A stretch of 64,000 bases of DNA, taken from contig JAXLZC010000001.1 of the NCBI GenBank assembly GCA_046351095.1, positions 372,001 to 436,000 on the forward strand, given 5' to 3'. Position numbers and translations under genes: made by a program. Shown here piece after piece: positions 62,084-64,000 of this stretch. The DNA comes from BQWY01 sp046351095. Its GTDB lineage: Bacteria > Nitrospirota > Nitrospiria > Nitrospirales > Nitrospiraceae. Under the pieces are notes generated by a model. It did not search any database. It was not told the DNA's origin and saw only the letters and a program-made list of their open reading frames with translations. How positions within the stretch are numbered: the first letter of the stretch is position 1; every line of letters begins with the position of its first letter.

Positions 62084-63847
62084 ATGAATACCCTTCACAC
62101 CCCGTCTCCGACCGTGCTGCAGACAGCGGAGAGCGTGTCGTCTGAATTGATCCGTTGGTTGCCGGCAACGGACAGTCGTCGCACCTGTTATCTCTGTCGC
62201 ACGGTTGTATCCGCGACGGCCGTGTTGGACGTGCAGAATCCCTTCGAGCCCGCACAGCCGCTACACCTCTATCGCTGCAGGACCTGCACGAGTGCTTTCT
62301 ACGACCCTTTCTATTTAGTGCCGAAGGAGCGGTATTACTCGGCACGGCTCATGAAATACGTCAGCGAAACCGTTCGCGGCCTCGATAATTTCGTCATGCA
62401 CCTGTCGGCGGCCGCCCCAGACAATCGGCGGCGGTCCCTGCTGGATCTCGGCTGCGGGCTTGGCCTGTCGGTCGATTTTGCGCGTCGATGCCTTGGATGG
62501 GATGCCGTCGGGATCGAACCGTCGCCTTGGGGGGAGATCGGTCGCCGCGCGTTTCAGATTCCGATGTACGACCGGTACCTCCAGGAAATCGATGCGCTGA
62601 AAGGAAAGCAGTTCGGCCTGGTCTACGTCTCGGAGGTCATTGAGCATGTGCCGGATCCGACGGCGCTGCTTGCGGGGATGAGCGAGCATGTGACTGACGA
62701 TGGGATGTTGCTCGTCACCACACCGAATGCCGAACGGCTGGGAGAACAGGCAACCCTAGCGGAATACATCAATATCCTCGCGCCGGCCGATCACATTCTG
62801 CTGTTCACACCGGCGTCCTTGCGCGCGACGCTGATGGGGCTTGGGTTTCAGCACATCACCATGCTCAAGGCGGACAGCCAACTCGTCTGCTGCGCATCGA
62901 AACAGGCGTTGGCCATTCATCATGCAGCCTATCCGCCGTCCGCGTGGCGTCCGGTGTATCTCGAATACCTCCAGGAAATCGCAAGACAGCCGATTCCGGA
63001 GGCGCGTCTGCATCTGGGACTGACGTTTCGATTGTGCGCGGAATTGATGCAGGATGGGCGGTTTGCTGACGCGCGTGTGTGCTTGGATGAGCTTTGTGCC
63101 GATCTGTGTGCGCGCGGCGATGCGGTGTTGCTCGATCCGCAGCAGGCGACGGCCATCGTTCGTGCGTTGCCATCGAGTCACGCATTCATCGATCGTTGCC
63201 CTGGGCACCTCGCGGGACTCCACTATTTTCTCGGGCTGTATGCCGCGCAGGTCGAGCACCGCTACGATTTGGCGCAGGCGCATCTGCAAGCCAGCTTCGA
63301 CATCGCCGCGCATTGCTTGACGTTCGGTCTGGAATATTTTGCTGAGGATGCGGATCGAATTTGGGATGCGGCCTATCAGCTGGGACTCTGTCAGCGGCAA
63401 GCGGGCCTGTTGGATGACGCGATTCGCACCTTCGAGCGCCTAGCCAAGCCTGATGTGTCGAGCGGCCTTCCTCCGGTACGAGCGGATCTTCAGCGAGCTG
63501 GTACGTATTACCTTGCGGAGGCATTGACCACACAAGGCCGCTGGGACGAAGCGATTCCGTATCTCCGTCGCGTGATGCGGATGGAGCTGAGGCTAGGCGG
63601 CAGTGTCTGCGGCGAGCGCTCAGCCGAGCTTCTTGGCCGTGCGACGGGAACAGTGCTTGCGCAAGAATTAGACGCGATGTCGGATCGACATGCCGTGCGG
63701 CAATGCCAAGAGGCGTTCCGTGGGGCCGCCGGTTCGCGGTTGTCTCGGTGGGCCTTGTGGACACGAACAGCGCAGGAAGCGTGGCAGGTCGTCGCCTCGC
63801 AGGGGCTCGAGGGAATCCTCACACGAATCCGTAGTCGGCTCTCCTGA
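62084..63847 (+). CDS. SAM-dependent methyltransferase with zinc-binding start and TPR-like end
   Basis: A 587-residue protein. It opens with a Cys pair (RTCYLCRTVV) and YRCRTCTSAFYDPF, a zinc-binding start like those of C-methyltransferases for sugars, then a class I SAM fold (SLLDLGCGLGLSVDFARRCL, LVYVSEVIEHVPDPTALLAG). From about residue 315 it is helical with TPR-like repeats (YDLAQAHLQASFDIAAHCLT, DDAIRTFERLAKPDVSSGL). The ATG at 62084 follows GAGGTGA at 11-base spacing. Substrate unknown; possibly a surface sugar or protein. Confidence 0.85.
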   Translation: MNTLHTPSPTVLQTAESVSSELIRWLPATDSRRTCYLCRTVVSATAVLDVQNPFEPAQPLHLYRCRTCTSAFYDPFYLVPKERYYSARLMKYVSETVRGLDNFVMHLSAAAPDNRRRSLLDLGCGLGLSVDFARRCLGWDAVGIEPSPWGEIGRRAFQIPMYDRYLQEIDALKGKQFGLVYVSEVIEHVPDPTALLAGMSEHVTDDGMLLVTTPNAERLGEQATLAEYINILAPADHILLFTPASLRATLMGLGFQHITMLKADSQLVCCASKQALAIHHAAYPPSAWRPVYLEYLQEIARQPIPEARLHLGLTFRLCAELMQDGRFADARVCLDELCADLCARGDAVLLDPQQATAIVRALPSSHAFIDRCPGHLAGLHYFLGLYAAQVEHRYDLAQAHLQASFDIAAHCLTFGLEYFAEDADRIWDAAYQLGLCQRQAGLLDDAIRTFERLAKPDVSSGLPPVRADLQRAGTYYLAEALTTQGRWDEAIPYLRRVMRMELRLGGSVCGERSAELLGRATGTVLAQELDAMSDRHAVRQCQEAFRGAAGSRLSRWALWTRTAQEAWQVVASQGLEGILTRIRSRLS

Positions 63848-63881
63848 GTCGTGCGTGGCTCGCCGTCGACCGAATCGATGG

Positions 63882-64000
63882 TTACCGTGTTCCCAACGGC
63901 ACGTTGACTGTGATGGCGCCGGCTAGATCTCCCTCGTGATGTCCTTCCTTCGGATACCCGGCGATATCCAAGTCGCCTTTCGGCTCTCCATGACATTTGA
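63882..64000 (-). CDS. c-type cytochrome, DUF3365/Tll0287-like (partial, 3' end only)
   Basis: The minus-strand frame from the window end reads KCHGEPKGDLDIAGYPKEGH, then EGDLAGAITVNVPLGTR and TAA (63882-63884). The KCHG start is the second half of a CxxCH heme site, and the rest matches the end of Tll0287-type heme sensor/cytochrome domains. The start and the rest of the gene lie beyond the window. This frame is not in a long ORF here because it is cut, but the protein-like sequence is clear. Confidence 0.7.
   Translation of the reverse strand, partial: KCHGEPKGDLDIAGYPKEGHHEGDLAGAITVNVPLGTR

Noticed and set aside
1..64000. Mobile elements, CRISPR arrays, integrases or phage genes
   Set aside because: Looked for transposase, integrase and regularly spaced repeats and found none; the only tRNA has no adjacent integrase.

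Overview
The window is about 64 kb of GC-rich, densely packed bacterial chromosome with roughly 60 protein-coding genes or gene pieces and one tRNA. Short intergenic gaps, ATGA-type overlaps and the gene set (many c-type cytochrome and Fe-S oxidoreductase pieces, an imuB-dnaE2 cassette, a HPII-type catalase, DUF5069/DUF3386 proteins, large PAS hybrid kinases) suggest a Gram-negative chemolithotroph-like lineage; a Nitrospira-type (Nitrospirota) genome is my best guess. That is inference from gene content: no rRNA or marker gene here settles it. I see no insertion sequence, prophage, integron or CRISPR array.

Layout. 0-3.5 kb: two GT4-type glycosyltransferases (the first cut by the window start) and the methionine-salvage isomerase mtnA. 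3.5-8 kb (minus): mutagenesis cassette imuB-dnaE2 without imuA. 8-9.4 kb: zinc-ribbon protein and PRC-barrel lipoprotein. 9.4-14.2 kb (minus): a large-subunit catalase gene interrupted by an in-frame TAA, an FAD oxidoreductase and an outer-membrane barrel protein. 14.3-19 kb: a hydroxypyruvate/glyoxylate reductase-like dehydrogenase divergent from a GlcD-GlcF fusion, a tiny diheme cytochrome and a ThiS-fold protein. 19-25 kb: a broken BamE-like gene, an HD-GYP protein, GlcG-like, DUF5069 and DUF3386 proteins, a ClpS-like adaptor and hypotheticals. 24.7-33.4 kb: Ca2+/H+ antiporter, HemW, FmdB-type zinc ribbon, a VapBC-like toxin-antitoxin pair, an operon of a SUMF1-fold protein and a heme-oxygenase-like (possibly diiron) enzyme, and BamE-like envelope proteins.

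33.5-43.5 kb: housekeeping run on the plus strand: metH, ndk, a PgaB-like lipoprotein, gcvH, lpdA, a ComEA-like helix-hairpin-helix protein and tyrS. Good sigma70-type promoters can be read ahead of metH, ndk and gcvH. 43.9-52.7 kb: the most striking cluster, a 1474-residue multi-PAS/GAF hybrid histidine kinase, an Hpt protein, three stand-alone receiver proteins, a membrane HEAT-repeat protein and a PgaC/HAS-like membrane glycosyltransferase, all co-directional. The arrangement suggests a multistep phosphorelay controlling synthesis of an exopolysaccharide; the PgaB-like lipoprotein at 38 kb could act in the same process.

52.8-64 kb: tRNA-Gly(CCC), a TPR-2OG oxygenase fusion, sthA overlapping an HDOD gene, a coiled-coil lipoprotein, two TPR membrane proteins (one broken by an in-frame TAG and a CT-repeat frameshift), an HdrB-like CCG protein, a cupin, a methyltransferase-TPR protein and, at the very end, the 3' end of a c-type cytochrome gene on the minus strand. 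Three genes here carry internal stops (TAA, TAG, TAG) that a reader should treat as pseudogenes or sequence errors until checked.
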